This document shows, in pieces, positions 1-12,139 of a stretch of DNA of 64,000 nt (positions within the stretch are counted from its first letter, which is position 1; each line of letters begins with the position of its first letter). The stretch is from Macrothele yani (lineage: Eukaryota; Arthropoda; Arachnida; Araneae; Macrothelidae). The notes beneath the pieces are model-generated. The model saw nothing but the letters and a program-made list of their open reading frames with translations. It made no database searches and had not been told where the DNA came from. Position numbers and translations under genes: made by a program. The stretch spans positions 101,412,424 to 101,476,423 of the forward strand of contig CM077027.1 of assembly GCA_039090855.1 (NCBI GenBank). The letters are read 5' to 3'.

Positions 1-681
1 CTTAAGACATAGCTCAGAAATTTCATCCTTCTTTCTTCCAGTTTAATTCGTAAGGTTTCTATGGCAGTTAACCAATTTGAAAACATTCTCATATATATTT
101 TCTCATTTCAGCTTATTGTTCGCATTTTTTAAATCTGATCTTCAAAAGCCATCAACTTCTCCATTGTTTTTTTGTTTTGTTTTTTTGTTTGTTTGTTTGT
201 TTGTTTTTCTTTTAAATTCTATAGTATGTGATTATGATACATGAGAATTGTGTTGATGTAGCAATTTACCAACCCCACTATGGTTTGGTTGATGTATAAA
301 GGACCAATGTTGCTGTTTGGATTCTCATTTTGTGTAGGAATCTTCCATTATTTATGTGCAAACTAGTTCACTTGTTAGGTTTACCAGTTATTTAGGGTGA
401 CTTAAGAAGAAAGAAAAAACCTGAGACAATTTTTTAGAAATCTTCACATTTCTGCTTTTTTGTATGCTTTCAAATCTGGCTATTGGAAGAATTAAATGTC
501 TTCCTCAGAAGGACTGCTGACTGTTGGTTCATTAATTCATCTCTTCAGGAGCTCTCCTTCTGAAAGAACGTTGCTTCCTTTGATAAGTTGCCCGGGAAAA
601 TATCCCTAAGCCAAAAACATCAAGACTTCTAAAATATACTCACAAACATAGTGAATATCCTCTGAATATGGGGCGTCAGTG
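1..681. other. Intron/intergenic DNA with a TTTG microsatellite
   Basis: No gene or element recognised. The only structure is a short (TTTG)n tract at about 168-206. Whether this lies inside a PCCA intron depends on where the preceding exon is, which is not in the window. Confidence 0.5.
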
Positions 682-934
682 AATAAACAAAGACATCGCT
701 CTTTCCAAGTTTATCAATACATTCTAGACGAGTGCATTCACCTTACGCTATGGTGGCCAACAATCAACGGCGCTATGTGTGTTTTTCTGTCAGCTTCTGA
801 CATCACAAATCTGTAGGATGGGTTTCAGCAACTAGATATCAAGAGATCTGGAGTATGATCCCAGCTGTGGCCAGATAACAATTTTCCAGTTGCTATGTGT
901 TTATAAACGTGGAAAGAGCGATGTCTTTGTTTAT
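682..934. mobile_element. TIR element (MITE-like), CATCGCTCTTTCC family, copy 1
   Basis: Arms at 682-715 and 899-934 are inverted repeats; both contain AAACAAAGACATCGCTCTTT followed by CCA(A/C)GTTTAT. The same arm core occurs at 54093-54318. The 180-bp core has no ORF but holds, near 852-880, a sequence resembling a decayed tRNA B-box region and GGCC end like that of the second copy. Superfamily unknown. Confidence 0.7.
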
Positions 935-1030
935 ATACTCAGAAATACTGTTAGATGTAAGTGTTTATCTCTGTTTCCCCTTTTTCCTTAGTTTTAGCTT
1001 CTGAATAAGATCAGTAAAGTATTCTATATA

Positions 1031-2000
1031 CACTGTGTGTAAAAAAAAAAGTATTCACACTCCTCCACATGTGCATAAAATAGTGGAGAACCAGGCACAC
1101 ATACAGGATGTGTTAGGTGCTGTATATGAAGGGAAGCATTGGAAGCGACTATGCGATGTGAAGCTGAACTAATGGACTTTGAAAGGGGCATGGTGGTTGT
1201 ATGCCACCTGAGTAAGCAATCATTGTATGACATTGCCACTTTTCTAAGATTACCTAAATCCACTGTTGCTTAGGTTTTTCATCGGTGGAAAGTAGATGAT
1301 GCCACTACAGTGGAGCCACGCCCTGAGAGGCTGCACAAGATGAGTGATATGCCAAATGAAGCTTATTGCTAACTGTGAAGAAGGCACTCGTGTGCCATTG
1401 TTGATTGCTTATCTTCAAAAACTATGCTGAGAACATCAAAAGTGGACCTCTTCAGATCACCTCGTGTGGTCAGATGAATCCCGTTTTCAGCTATATCAAA
1501 CTAATGGAAGGGTGCGGGTGTTTTGTTGACAGCATGGTACCATGGCCCCATTGTACCAGGTCGACTTTGTTCAGGGTGGTGGTGGCTCTGTGATAGTTTG
1601 GCAAGCCTTCATATGGAACACATTAGGTCCTTTACTGTGTCTGGAGAGGTCCTTAACTACTGCATGCTACCAGCGTGTGCTGACTGATCACCTACATGCT
1701 TTCATGGCCTTTGCACATCTTGCTACCAACGGTCTGTTTCAGTAGCACAATGCACCACCCCACCCTGCCACAACCAACCAGGCATGGCTCAAAGAACACT
1801 CATCTGAGTTTAGAACTATACAGTAGCCCCCAGGGTGCCTGGATTTACACTCAGTGAAAGCTCTCTGGAATGCCATGGAGCAGAACATCAGATCTATGGA
1901 TCTTGGACCTATGTCTAGGGTGGAGTTGTGGTCAATGGTGCAACAGGCATACTAGCGTTACCTTCCAGCATCTGGTGGAGTCAATACTTTTGTACATAGC
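1031..2000 (+). pseudogene. Tc1-like DNA transposon, dead copy
   Basis: A ~970-bp Tc1-like element. The ends are inverted repeats (start CACTGTGTGTAAAAAAA then GTATTCAC; end TCAATACTTTTGTACATAGC) flanked by TATATA. The + strand translation shows a helix-turn-helix region (DFERGMVVV...LRLPKSTVA, about 1160-1265). The C-terminal part has lost the usual NAP-H and DLNPIE blocks, retaining NAPPHPA near 1747 and weak traces after it. Several stops and frameshifts interrupt it, including a stop straight after STVA. It was a cut-and-paste transposase and cannot now be functional. Confidence 0.8.
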
Positions 2001-2061
2001 TATATATATATAGCTGCTGCCCATGAAATTTGGCAAATAATGTATACATATATATATATAT

Positions 2062-4120
2062 GGGATGCAAGGTCAGGTGATGTGCAACATATCGCCTCTC
2101 CTTCACAAATGTCAACCCCGCCTTCTCGTGGTGCATCCTGTTCTCACTAAAGTAGCTCTGACGACCGCCAGTAGCGGTATAACTATACAATCGGGATCAG
2201 AGGAAATGCTATCCCATACTCACCAACCCGCTTGGCCAGCGTGGTGAGTTATGGCCAGACCCCTCCAAAATGACTCCACAACTTAAATCTTGGCCCTCAG
2301 TCTCCAGCAGCTGGAATGTACCTGGCCAAGGCAGCGGCTTGTGCGACATGAAGGCAGAGGGTGCTAAGAATCCCCGGAGGACCGGACTAGGCTGCCATCT
2401 GATGCTGACCTTGGCTACGTATAACGGATGCTCCCTATCTTCTGATTCAAGGCTTCTTGAATTGGAAGAGGAACTACAAAGGATCAAGTGGGACATCGTC
2501 GGGCTAAGTGAAGTAAGGAGAAAAAGAGAAGATCTTATTGAACTGAAAAGTGGACATCTCTTCTACTATCGTGGGACAGATACTGGCAGAACTAGTGGTG
2601 TTGGATTTATAATAAACAAGAAACTGAAGGATAAAGTTGTAGAAGTTGAAAGTTCCTCTGACAGAGCTGCACGACTCGTTATCCAACTCTCGAGAAGATA
2701 CCAGGCCCAGATTATTCAAGCTTATGCACCCACCACAAGTCACCCTGAAAAAGAAATTGAAGAATTTTATGAGGAAATTCGGAATCTAAATAATAAAGGC
2801 AAGCAACACTTGAAGATCATTATGGGTGATTTCAATGCAAAAGTAGGGCAACAGCAACAGAATGAAACTTTGGTTGGTAAATTCGGTTACGGGAACAGAA
2901 GTCAACATGGAAATGCTCTTGTAGAATTTGCAGAAACAGAAAGCTTTTTCATCATGAACTCCTTTTTCAGAAAAAGCCACACAGGAAATGGACATGGAGA
3001 CATCCGAATGGGACAACAAGTGAAATTGATTATATTATGTGTAACAAAATATTCGTCATAGAAGACTGCAGTGTACTAAACAAGTTCAACACAGGTAGTG
3101 ACCATAGATTGGTGAGATGTAAGATGCACCTCAACACTAAACTTAAACGTGGCAAGCTCATAAGACAAACAAAATGTATTGACATAACCAACCTTAAAAA
3201 ACACGATAATACCTTCAAGTTGGAACTGAATAACAGATTATCTGCTTTAGAAGGCCTAACATCGGAAGAAGTTGATATTTCTGAAGTTAACAGAGAACTC
3301 ACCAAGGCTCTTATGGAAACAGCAACAAAAATAGGTGGTACTAAGAACAAGTTACATATGAAGAAAATTTCAGGAAAAACAAAAATGTTGATGCAAAAGA
3401 GAATGGAGATAAGGACAAATAAAGACATAACTTCCAACGTGGAATATATAGAGCTATGCAAGACAGTGCGAAAATGTATCACTGAAGACATAAGGAAATT
3501 CAATTGTGAACTAGTGAGGAAAGCAATTGAAAACAGCCAGAGCCTGAAGAGAGCAAAAGGACATTTCAGTAAGGGAAGAAAACAGATTATGGCTCTTAGA
3601 AAAGATGGTACTGTAACAAAAAATAGAAGCACAATTTTGACAAGGGTGAAAGATGTCTATTCAAAACTATATGAAAGGGATGATACATCTATTCCAGACA
3701 TTACAACAGGTACCAGTGCCAAAGTCTCTCCAATTCTCCTAGAAGAAGTTGCACATGCAATCAAGAACACGAAACGGGGAAAAGCTCCAGAAGATGGAAT
3801 TACCGTAGACATCATACAAGAAGCAAGTGGAGAAATTGAAACAGTACTCGCCTAAGTTTTCACTCGATGCCTTAATGAAGGGAAGATTCCGGAGGATTGG
3901 AGCAAGGCTACAATGATCTTGCTACATAAAAAAGGTGACATTGAGGATCTCAGAAACTACAGACCTATCAGCCTCCTATCAGTGGTTTATAAAATCTTCA
4001 CTAAAGTTCTTTCACACCACTTGACATGGCATCACCTTCAAGCGATGTGAAAGAACTTTAGAACAAACTGGATTCAGGAGTGGCTACAGCACTATAGATC
4101 ATATCCATACATTTCATGTA
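2062..4120 (+). pseudogene. RTE-like LINE: endonuclease and start of reverse transcriptase
   Basis: Non-LTR retrotransposon of the type often annotated as craniofacial development protein 2-like. A 5' leader (2062-2270) precedes an apurinic-type endonuclease ORF (2270-3061) with the motifs LATYNGCSL, DIVGLSEVRRK, YYRGTD, IIQAYAPTT and IIMGDFNAKVG. A frame change near 3037 leads to the endonuclease end (GSDHRLVRCK), the linker, and the first RT blocks: RGKAPEDGITVDI, then after a stop at 3853 KATMILLHKKGDIEDLRNYR, PISLLS and EQTGFRSGYSTIDHIH. The catalytic F-ADD block is absent because the copy stops near 4120. A small inverted duplication at 4001-4061 scrambles the RT. Not functional. Confidence 0.88.
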
Positions 4121-4980
<860 letters not shown>

Positions 4981-5126
4981 TAAGTTACTGCATGCTTGAT
5001 AATGTAGCTTAAAATAAAAGTGTGTGGTATTGCTTTTTACTATCCTTACTACTGTCCCCTGTTTGTGCTTTTTTTTGGGGGGGGGGGGGCTTTGTTATCA
5101 GCATTATTGCATCATAATATTTAATA

Positions 5127-5304
5127 CAGTAGATTTTGGTTAACTGGGACATACTGGGACTAGAACACTTCGGCCCAGTTAAAGGGCTGCCCCAGTTATG
5201 TGAAGCCTTATCCCAAGATCTAATTTGGGATGTTCTTCAAGAATTTTGTTCCAAATAAACAGTTGCTCGGATTAACTGATGGCCCAATTAACTGGAATCT
5301 ACTG
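5127..5304. mobile_element. Tigger/pogo-type MITE
   Basis: A 178-bp non-autonomous element with TA on both sides. The left end CAGTAGATTTTGGTTAACTG is the reverse complement of the right end (CCCAATTAACTGGAATCTACTG) with few mismatches. The CAGTAGA...TTAAC terminus is typical of pogo/Tigger elements. It contains no ORF. A homopolymer of about 10 G lies just upstream at 5079-5089. Confidence 0.85.
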
Positions 5305-5319
5305 TAATTATGTATAAAA

Positions 5320-5830
5320 TAGCAAAACATAAAAATCACAATTAAAATATACACAAAGCCAAATAAACAAGAAAAAAATTAACAAAATGCAATGCAAATA
5401 AACAGAGAACAATAGCAAAAAATGCAGAAAATATTGTAAATAGTGAGCTATGGCTTTTTCAAGGACCAGCACAGCTTCCCATTTACTCTTTTCTACAAAG
5501 ACTAGTTGAACATGGGTTTCTGCTGTGTCATATATGTACTAAAAGCAGAAACAATTAAATTAAATTTACTAGACCTAAAGCGCCCCCCCCCCAATAAGCA
5601 TTGCAAGCTCAAAAAAAGTTCAAATAAACACAGATTAAAAAAAAAAACAGGGGAGAAGAAAAAATATACAAAATGAGCAGACCCCAGAAATTATGACAAA
5701 AAACAACAACTAAAATACTTGTATGGCACACAGGGCCGACCCATTGTTTATAAGACACAATAAACCAAAATCCAGGAAATAACTTAAAATATAGCAAATC
5801 CTTGCAATATTCACAAATATTATATTCATA
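5320..5830. repeat. Left arm of a ~520-bp inverted repeat
   Basis: This stretch is the reverse complement, with scattered changes, of 11580-12130. Shared blocks include AATAGTGAGCTATGGCTTTT, CAAGGACCAGCACAGCT, GTTGAACATGGGTTTCT and GAGCAGACCCCAGAAATT (left-arm reading). It directly precedes the Penelope-like RT relic and follows a Tigger MITE. It may be a terminal repeat of the element between the arms. Confidence 0.8.
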
Positions 5831-5939
5831 ATAACTATTGTCAGTATACCAGTAAGTATATTTGTTAAGACTAGTCTCTGTGTGTGTCATACAATCAACC
5901 AACTCAGGCTTTTGCAGAGTGGAAACAACATAATGCTTA

Positions 5940-6738
5940 GCTTCTCTGAAAAATTAGTTAGTCTTTAAAGTGTACTATGATGAAGACTTACTCTTCTCAT
6001 GTGCTTCTAAAAAGTCTTTTTCCAAGCTTCAGGATAAATATATTTTTACAACTACTGATAAAGCTAGCAAAATAATTTTGCTATTATTTGTAATTTTTTT
6101 TACTATGATTTAATAAATCTAGAACTTAACAATAGAGTAACCTATGAGCAAATTAATTTCAGTGGTAAGCAAGTAGTAGGCATGTTTAGAGCTTACCACA
6201 AAAAACTTAAGCTGCCCTTTGTTAGCAGTTATGAGCCTGAATTTCCATTTCTGTTTGCTACTACAAAAGTTCATAAAAATCCAGTGAAATTCAGATTCAT
6301 ATCCAGTGGGTTAAGAGTCATAAAAAGAAAATAGAACAGACTTTTGAAGCTATTTTTAAAAAGTTCAGCAGCATATTCAAAGCAATACCAATTTTTAGAA
6401 CAGGGATGCTTGGATCATAAGTAACAATTTTGAAGTAATTTCTACAGTACTTAGCCTCAGGTCCATAGATATAAATAGCTATGACTTTAAGTATCTCTAT
6501 ACTATGTAATCTTCCTCTTACAGATATTATCTTCACTCTGTAAGAATTTTTAAAGAATTTAAAATTAATCAAATGGTTAAAGCTAGTACCTGAAATACTT
6601 TACTTAACTGTTGTATTAAAAATAATTATATCTTGTATAATCAATCTTTCTATAGGCAAATTAATGGTATCCCTATGGGATGCTCCCATTCTACCAATGT
6701 CTGCAATCTGTTTCTTTTCTTTAAAATGCATACATATA
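5940..6738 (+). pseudogene. Penelope-like reverse transcriptase relic, N-terminal part
   Basis: Decayed reverse transcriptase read in pieces: FTTTDKASKIILLL near 6038, ELNNRVTYEQI near 6120, FPFLFATTKVHKNPVKFRFI near 6240, SIDINSYDFKYLYT near 6463, and FYRQINGIPMGCSHSTNVCN from 6650. This block order (DKAS, T-K-HK-P-K-RFI, YDFS-LYT, INGIPMG) is that of Penelope-like and related RTs found in aquatic invertebrates and arthropods. Several stops and frameshifts are present. The reading continues at 7957 beyond an inserted Tc1 element; removing one TA copy rejoins it as HIDDLLCINN. Confidence 0.75.
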
Positions 6739-7956
6739 CACTGAAGAGCAATTGAATTAGAGACAGCTGGTATTATGCAAATGTGGCGCTGTGGGCGACT
6801 CTGTAAACGGAAACGACATGACGTATGCAGCGATCCGACAATATAAGGAGTGATGCGACGGGAATCGGTAAAAGTCGAAGGCAGTATGGGTAAGATGAAG
6901 GATATAAGCGCATTTGATCGTGGGCAAATTGTCGGGACCCGACGAATGGGTCACTCCATCTCGGAAGTCGTGCAGGCACTGGGATTTTCACGAGCCACTG
7001 TGTCACGGGTGCACCGTGAGTACATCAAATCCGGTAAAACCATCCCTGCAAGGACCAACTGCCGTGGACAACAGCGTGTGGATGAGCGAGGCCATCGTCG
7101 GCTAGCTCGCATTATAACAGCTGATAGACGGGCCTCAGTGCAAGAAATCACTCGGCAATTTAACGCTGGTGCACAAAAATGTGTAAGCAGCCACACCATC
7201 CAGAACCATCTCCTCGCTATTGGGTACAGAAGCCATCGTCCCATGAGGGTACCGCTGTTGGCCGCACATCACAGGTTGCAAAGATTAGCATGGGCGCGGG
7301 AACATTGCCACTGGACCCTAGATGTGGGGAAATGTTGCCTGGACTGATGAATCGAGATTCACATTGGTACATGTGGATGGCAGGATATGAGTACAGCGCA
7401 AACCACATGAAGCAATGGATCCTTCTTGCCAGCAGGGTACTCTTGAAGCTGGTGGGGGTGGTATTCTCGTCTGGGGACTGTTTACGTGAACTGAAATGGG
7501 ACCCCTGGTACGTGTAACATCGTCCCTCACAGGTCAACGTTACTGGGATATCCTGGACAACCATTTGCTCCCGTTTGTGCGTCTTCAACATCCCACTGGG
7601 GACCTCATCCTCCAACAATACAATGCACCATGCCATCGCTCCCGAATTGTATCCGAATGGTTGGATGAACACTCCACCGACGTGACCTCGCTTCCTTGGC
7701 CAGCTAGGTCACCTGACCTCAATCCCGTCGAGAGCATCTGGGATGCCACCGAGAGAGATGTTCGAGGCTCTGACACCCATCTGTCAAATCTTCGTGAACT
7801 GTGGGAGCTTGTTCAGGGGTCGTGGATCCGTATGGCTTCCCAATGCTTCCGGTGTTTTGTTGAGTCCATGCCGAGACGAATCGCCGCCGCCATCAGGCCG
7901 AAAGGTGGTGTTACACGTTACTAGATAGGTATCTCTAATTCAATTGCTCTTCAGTG
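6739..7956 (+). pseudogene. Tc1-like transposon inserted in the RT
   Basis: Complete 1218-bp element: CACTGAAGAGCAATTGAATT at the left is matched by its inverted copy ending CTTCAGTG at the right, with TA target duplications. The transposase starts near 6850-6885: MKDISAFDRGQIVG, HTH ISEVVQALGFSRATVSRVHR, and the second DNA-binding part RRLARIITADRRASVQEIT. A frameshift near 7325 precedes the first catalytic block TDESRF. Two in-frame stops follow (RI*V near 7387 and FT*T near 7487). The second catalytic Asp is replaced by Tyr (QQYNAPCH instead of QQDNAPCH, near 7615). The last acid is kept in SPDLNPVESIW. The C-terminus PRRIAAAIRPKGGVTRY ends at 7924. Inactive but fairly young. Confidence 0.93.
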
Positions 7957-8430
7957 TATATTGATGACTTACTTTGTATCAACAATTCTGAAATTACAGA
8001 AAATGATTTTACAGATATTTTTCCTAGCTGCCATAAAATAAATAAAACTAACCACAATAACCAGGAACTATATTTCTTAGATTTAAGTATAAATTTAAAT
8101 AAAGGCGCAACTCCATTATTAGCCTCTTCGATGTAAGAAATAGCTTTTCCTTTTGAAGTTATAAAATATGTGCATTGGGAAAATAATATTTCCACTACAG
8201 TAATAGAAAATGTCTTTATTGCACGGGTTCCAAGAATAGCTAGAATCTGTAACCAACAAGCAGATTTCCATAGTCACATAAGAATAATCTTAAATAATTT
8301 CCTAGGTGACTTAAGTACCTATAGGTTTTATCAAAACTGTCTTGAGAAAAATACATTTTAAAAATAAAGTTTAGGTTAGAAGATTTAATTTAAAAACTTC
8401 GTAGTTAATAGTATGAGTCTGGCCAACTAA
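7957..8430 (+). pseudogene. Penelope-like reverse transcriptase relic, C-terminal part
   Basis: Continuation of the RT split by the Tc1 element. It opens with IDDLLCINNSEITENDFTDI (the Y/F-DD catalytic block), followed by ELYFLDLSINLN near 8067. After a break comes VIENVFIARVPRIARICNQQ ADFHSHIRIILNNFL near 8200-8300, the conserved region after the RT core (usually ..QLLRYAR.C....DF..R). No GIY-YIG endonuclease follows before the sequence becomes unrecognisable near 8430. Confidence 0.72.
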
Positions 8431-9119
8431 ACCTTTATTGGGTGTTAGTCAAAGGATGTTTATTAACTATTTAATTGCAATTTTTAGTGCTATTGAAGAA
8501 GCAGTTTCTTTATAAGGAAAAAAAATAAATAACATATATTTAAAAAAAGTTTGAAATGTAAAATTGTTGTTTAAACTTTTAAATAACAAAAAATGTAAAA
8601 TAATTTATGAAAATAATTATGAAGAACTAATTGATAACTGTAGTTTTACTTTTAGGTTATTTAATACAAGTGGGAACTATTGAATACAGAAAGCTGTGTT
8701 TGGTGGTACTCTTGTATCTCGTACAGTGTTTGTTCATTCCAGAAATTCTGGTTTCCTTTACTTTCTTGCATTTTTGCAAGAGAGCTTGCTGCAATTTGTA
8801 GCAAGAAGTGTCATCTATAAGCTCTTTTTGGCTTGACCTCCCTAACTGAAGCTTTGAGCTTGGCACTAGAGGGAGTTTTCTCTTGGGTGGGATGCTCGAA
8901 CAGCGAATTTGTTCCCTCCGTATGGTGAAGCCAGAGCCTGGAGCGTGATAAATTGTTACATTTTGTTTACCTATTTTTCCTTTAAGGAAGTTTTTATTTT
9001 TACTTTTTTTGTGGTTTTGTCATTGCTGACATGCTTTGGAGCCTGGTTATCTTCTTTCTGCATCTTGCTTAAGGATACACTCAAAAAGTGCTTGTTAGCA
9101 CGCCTTTTGTAAAAAAAGA
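8431..9119. other. AT-rich stretch between RT relic and repeat array
   Basis: No coding or element signature recognised. It lies inside the region bounded by the inverted arms 5320-5830 and 11580-12130. Confidence 0.4.
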
Positions 9120-11300
9120 TTGTGCTTCTGTTATCGGTTTGTCCATCCGTCAGTCTGTACCCACGGTATCTCTGCAACTATTAATCCGATTTGAAAAATT
9201 CTTTTTGCATTCGGAAGCTTGAAATGTGCAAATGATGATCCTTCATTTCGTTTTTTTTTTTTTTTTTTTACGATGTACAATTTTGCAGCTAGAGGGCGTA
9301 AATGCAGATGATGTCGATTCAAAATTACGTTTTTTAATCCATATATTTGCTTCTAAACATCCGATTGAAAAAATTATTTTATCTTTCGATTCCATTTATG
9401 TCGAAAAGTGTTTTAGATATAGTTTCCTTTTCAAATTACGCATAGATTTTCCGCTAGGGGCGTAAAAGTAAATAACATTTTTCCCGATAACTCTTCTCCT
9501 AAAACTCCGATTTGAAAATTTTTTTTTTCAGCGGATACATCTCCTGATGGAAAATCTTTTGCATATAATTTCGAATTTTTGGTAAAGAATACTTTGGCCA
9601 CCAGGGGGCGTAAGTGTTAATTTTTGCTTCTGATGTATTTGCCATAAAATCTGAGTTTCTAAAATATCGATTGAAGAAATTCTTTCGGGGACTGATGCCA
9701 CTCACATCGATAAACCTTTTCGGAATATTTTCTTCCTAAAATATCCCACAGTTTCTCCGCCAGGGCTTAGATGTATATCTTATTTTTGCCAATATCTCTA
9801 CTTCTAGGAGTCCGATTTGAAAAATTCCTTCTTTGTTGGATAGTGTTTTCCGTGTGACATGTTTTTCATATAATTTCAAAATTTTCAAGTAATTCATAGA
9901 CTTTCTGCTAGGGGGCTTAAAGGTAAATTGCGTTTCTCCCTATATCGCTGCTTCTAAATCTCTGATTTGAAAAATTCTTTCTGCACCGGATACAGCTCCT
10001 GATGGGAAATCCTCTGCACATAATTTCTAATTTTTGTAAAAAAAAAATGGTTTGGCCAGCAGGGGAGTAAATCTTAATTTCCGCTTCTGGTGTATTTGCA
10101 GCAAAACATGAGCTTCTAAATTCTTGATTGAAGAAAACGTCATCTGTAGAACTATACTACTCATGTCGATAAACCTTTTAGAAACATTTTCTACTTAAAA
10201 TAGTGCATGGTTTCTGCGCCAGGGGCGTAGGCGTATATCTTATTTTTGTCAATATCTCGACTTCTAAGAGTCCGATTTAAAAATTCCTTCTGTGTTGGAT
10301 AGTGTTTCCAGTGTGACATGTGCTTCATATAATTTCAAAATTTTCAAGTAATTCATAGACTTTCTGCTAGGGGCGTAAAGCTAAATTGCGTTTTTCCTTA
10401 TATCTCTGCTTCTAAACCTCTGATTTAAAAAATTCTTTCTGCACCGGATACAGCTCCTGATGGGAAATCGTTTGCACATAATTTGTAGTTTTTGTAAAAA
10501 ATGGCATGGCCACCGGGTGGCGTAAGTCTTAATTTCCGCTTCTGATGTATTTGCAGCAAAATATGAGCTTCTAAAATCTCGATTGAAAAAAAAAAAGTTT
10601 TTTGTTGGCCGATGCTACTCATGTCAACAAACCTTTTAGGAACACTTTCTTCTTGAAATAATGCATGGTTTCTACACCAGGGGTGAAGATGTATATCTTA
10701 TTTTTGTCAATATCTCTACTTCTAAAAGTCCAATTTGAAAAATTCCTTCGTTGTTGGATAGTGTTTCCGATGCGAAATGTTTTTTCTATAAATTCAAAAT
10801 TTTCACGTAAATCATTTAGACTTTCCGCTAGGGCGCATAAAGGTAAATTGCGTTTTCTGCTTCTAAAACTCCGATTTGAAAAAATTCTTCCTGTATCGCA
10901 TACAAGACCTGATGGAAAATATTTTTCACATAATTTCTAATGTTTGGTAAAGAATGGTTTGGCCACTAGGGGTCATAGTTATTCATTTCTGCTTCTGATG
11001 CATTTGTAGCAAAATCTGGGCTCCTGAAAACTCGACTAAATTTTTTTTTTCTTGGACCGATACTGCTCATATGGATAAACCTTTTGTGAATACTTTCTTC
11101 CTAAAATAATGCATGGTTTTCCCACCAGCGGATGTAAAGTCAATCTTATTTTTGTCGATAACTCTGTTTCTAAGAATTCATAAGCTCAAGATTCCGTTTA
11201 CACCAATATGTGAGGGATTAAAGATCCGATTGAAAAACTTCTTTCTTCCGTCAGATACTATTGTTTTCCATACCGGTTCCATTGACTTTGAATAGTTTTG
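9120..11300 (+). repeat. Array of ~150-bp units with G-rich box, copy A
   Basis: Thirteen diverged units in direct orientation. Each has a box of the form C(C/T)GC(C/T)AGGGGGCGTAA or CCACCAGGGGGCGTAA and a second block, TATCTCTGCTTCTAAAA then TCCGATTTGAAAAATTC. Box starts by eye: about 9286, 9451, 9595, 9757, 9905, 10053, 10216, 10364, 10506, 10675, 10825, 10960 and 11121, a mean spacing of ~153 bp. From 9451 the units cycle through three types, giving a higher-order period of about 455 bp. The array opens with a leader containing TTTGTCCATCCGTCAGTCTG (near 9138) shared with copies B and C. ORFs here are not convincing as genes. Confidence 0.85.
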
Positions 11301-11479
11301 ATAAATTTAATTTGCGTCAGAACGGATTCAAAAGACGTGCTTTTTACACCCAAAAATTCGGTGTCATCTTTCTTGTTTTCCCTTTGCTTTTGTTCTGGTA
11401 ACATGCTTTAAGTTTTTGGGTAACATTTTCCTGTACAAAAAAAAGAAAGGGGGGCAGGGGCTAGTTTTTCATTGGATGG

Positions 11480-11690
11480 TTTCTAGTAGCACACTTCAAC
11501 GTTTTACTATGTTAAAAGTAATTTCCTAGAATTTGTTGAATTGTGTCTTGCAAATGAAGGGTCTTAGTGGTTTCTCATAGCACACTTATACAATATTTGT
11601 TAATATTGCATGGTTTTGCTATATTTTAAGTTATTTCTTGGAATTTGGTGCATTGTGTCTTATAAATGATGGGTTGGGCCTGTGTACCAT
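11480..11690. repeat. Two tandem ~115-bp units
   Basis: Two diverged head-to-tail units: each starts near GGTTTCT(A/C)(G/A)TAGCACACTT and contains GAATTTG(T/G)TG(A/C)ATTGTGTCTT. They partly overlap the right inverted arm. Confidence 0.6.
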
Positions 11691-12130
11691 ATATGTAAGT
11701 AATTTAGTTGTTGTTGTTATGTGTGTGTCAGAATTTCTGGGGTCTGCTTATTTTTTATATTTTTTCTTCCCCTATTTTTAATATGTGTCCATTTGCTCAG
11801 CTTTTCTTGAAATTTAATGTTTATTTTTTATTTTTTTGGAGGGGGGAGATGGTTCGAGGTCTAGTTAATTTAATTTAGTTGTTTTTGCCTCTAGTAGGTA
11901 TATGGCACTGAAGAAACCCATGTTCAACTAGGTCTTCGTAGAAAAGAATAAATTGGGAGCTGTGCTGGTCCTTGAAAAAGCCATAGCTCACTATTTACAA
12001 TATTTTCTGCATTCTTTGCTTTGTTTCCTGCTTGTCTGCATTGCTTTTGGTTGATTTTGTTTTTTCTCATGTATTTGGCTCATGTATTTTAATTGTGATT
12101 TATATTTTGAATGTTTTGCTATTTGCACTA
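11580..12130. repeat. Right arm of the ~520-bp inverted repeat
   Basis: Reverse complement of 5320-5830. The arms are separated by about 5.7 kb containing the RT relic and array copy A. Confidence 0.8.
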
Positions 12131-12139
12131 CACAATGGA

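Noticed and set aside
3030..3632. 200-codon minus-strand ORF
   Set aside because: Shadow of the RTE LINE coding on the + strand; hydrophobic composition without domains.
7217..7672. 151-codon minus-strand ORF
   Set aside because: Antisense to the Tc1 transposase at 6850-7924.
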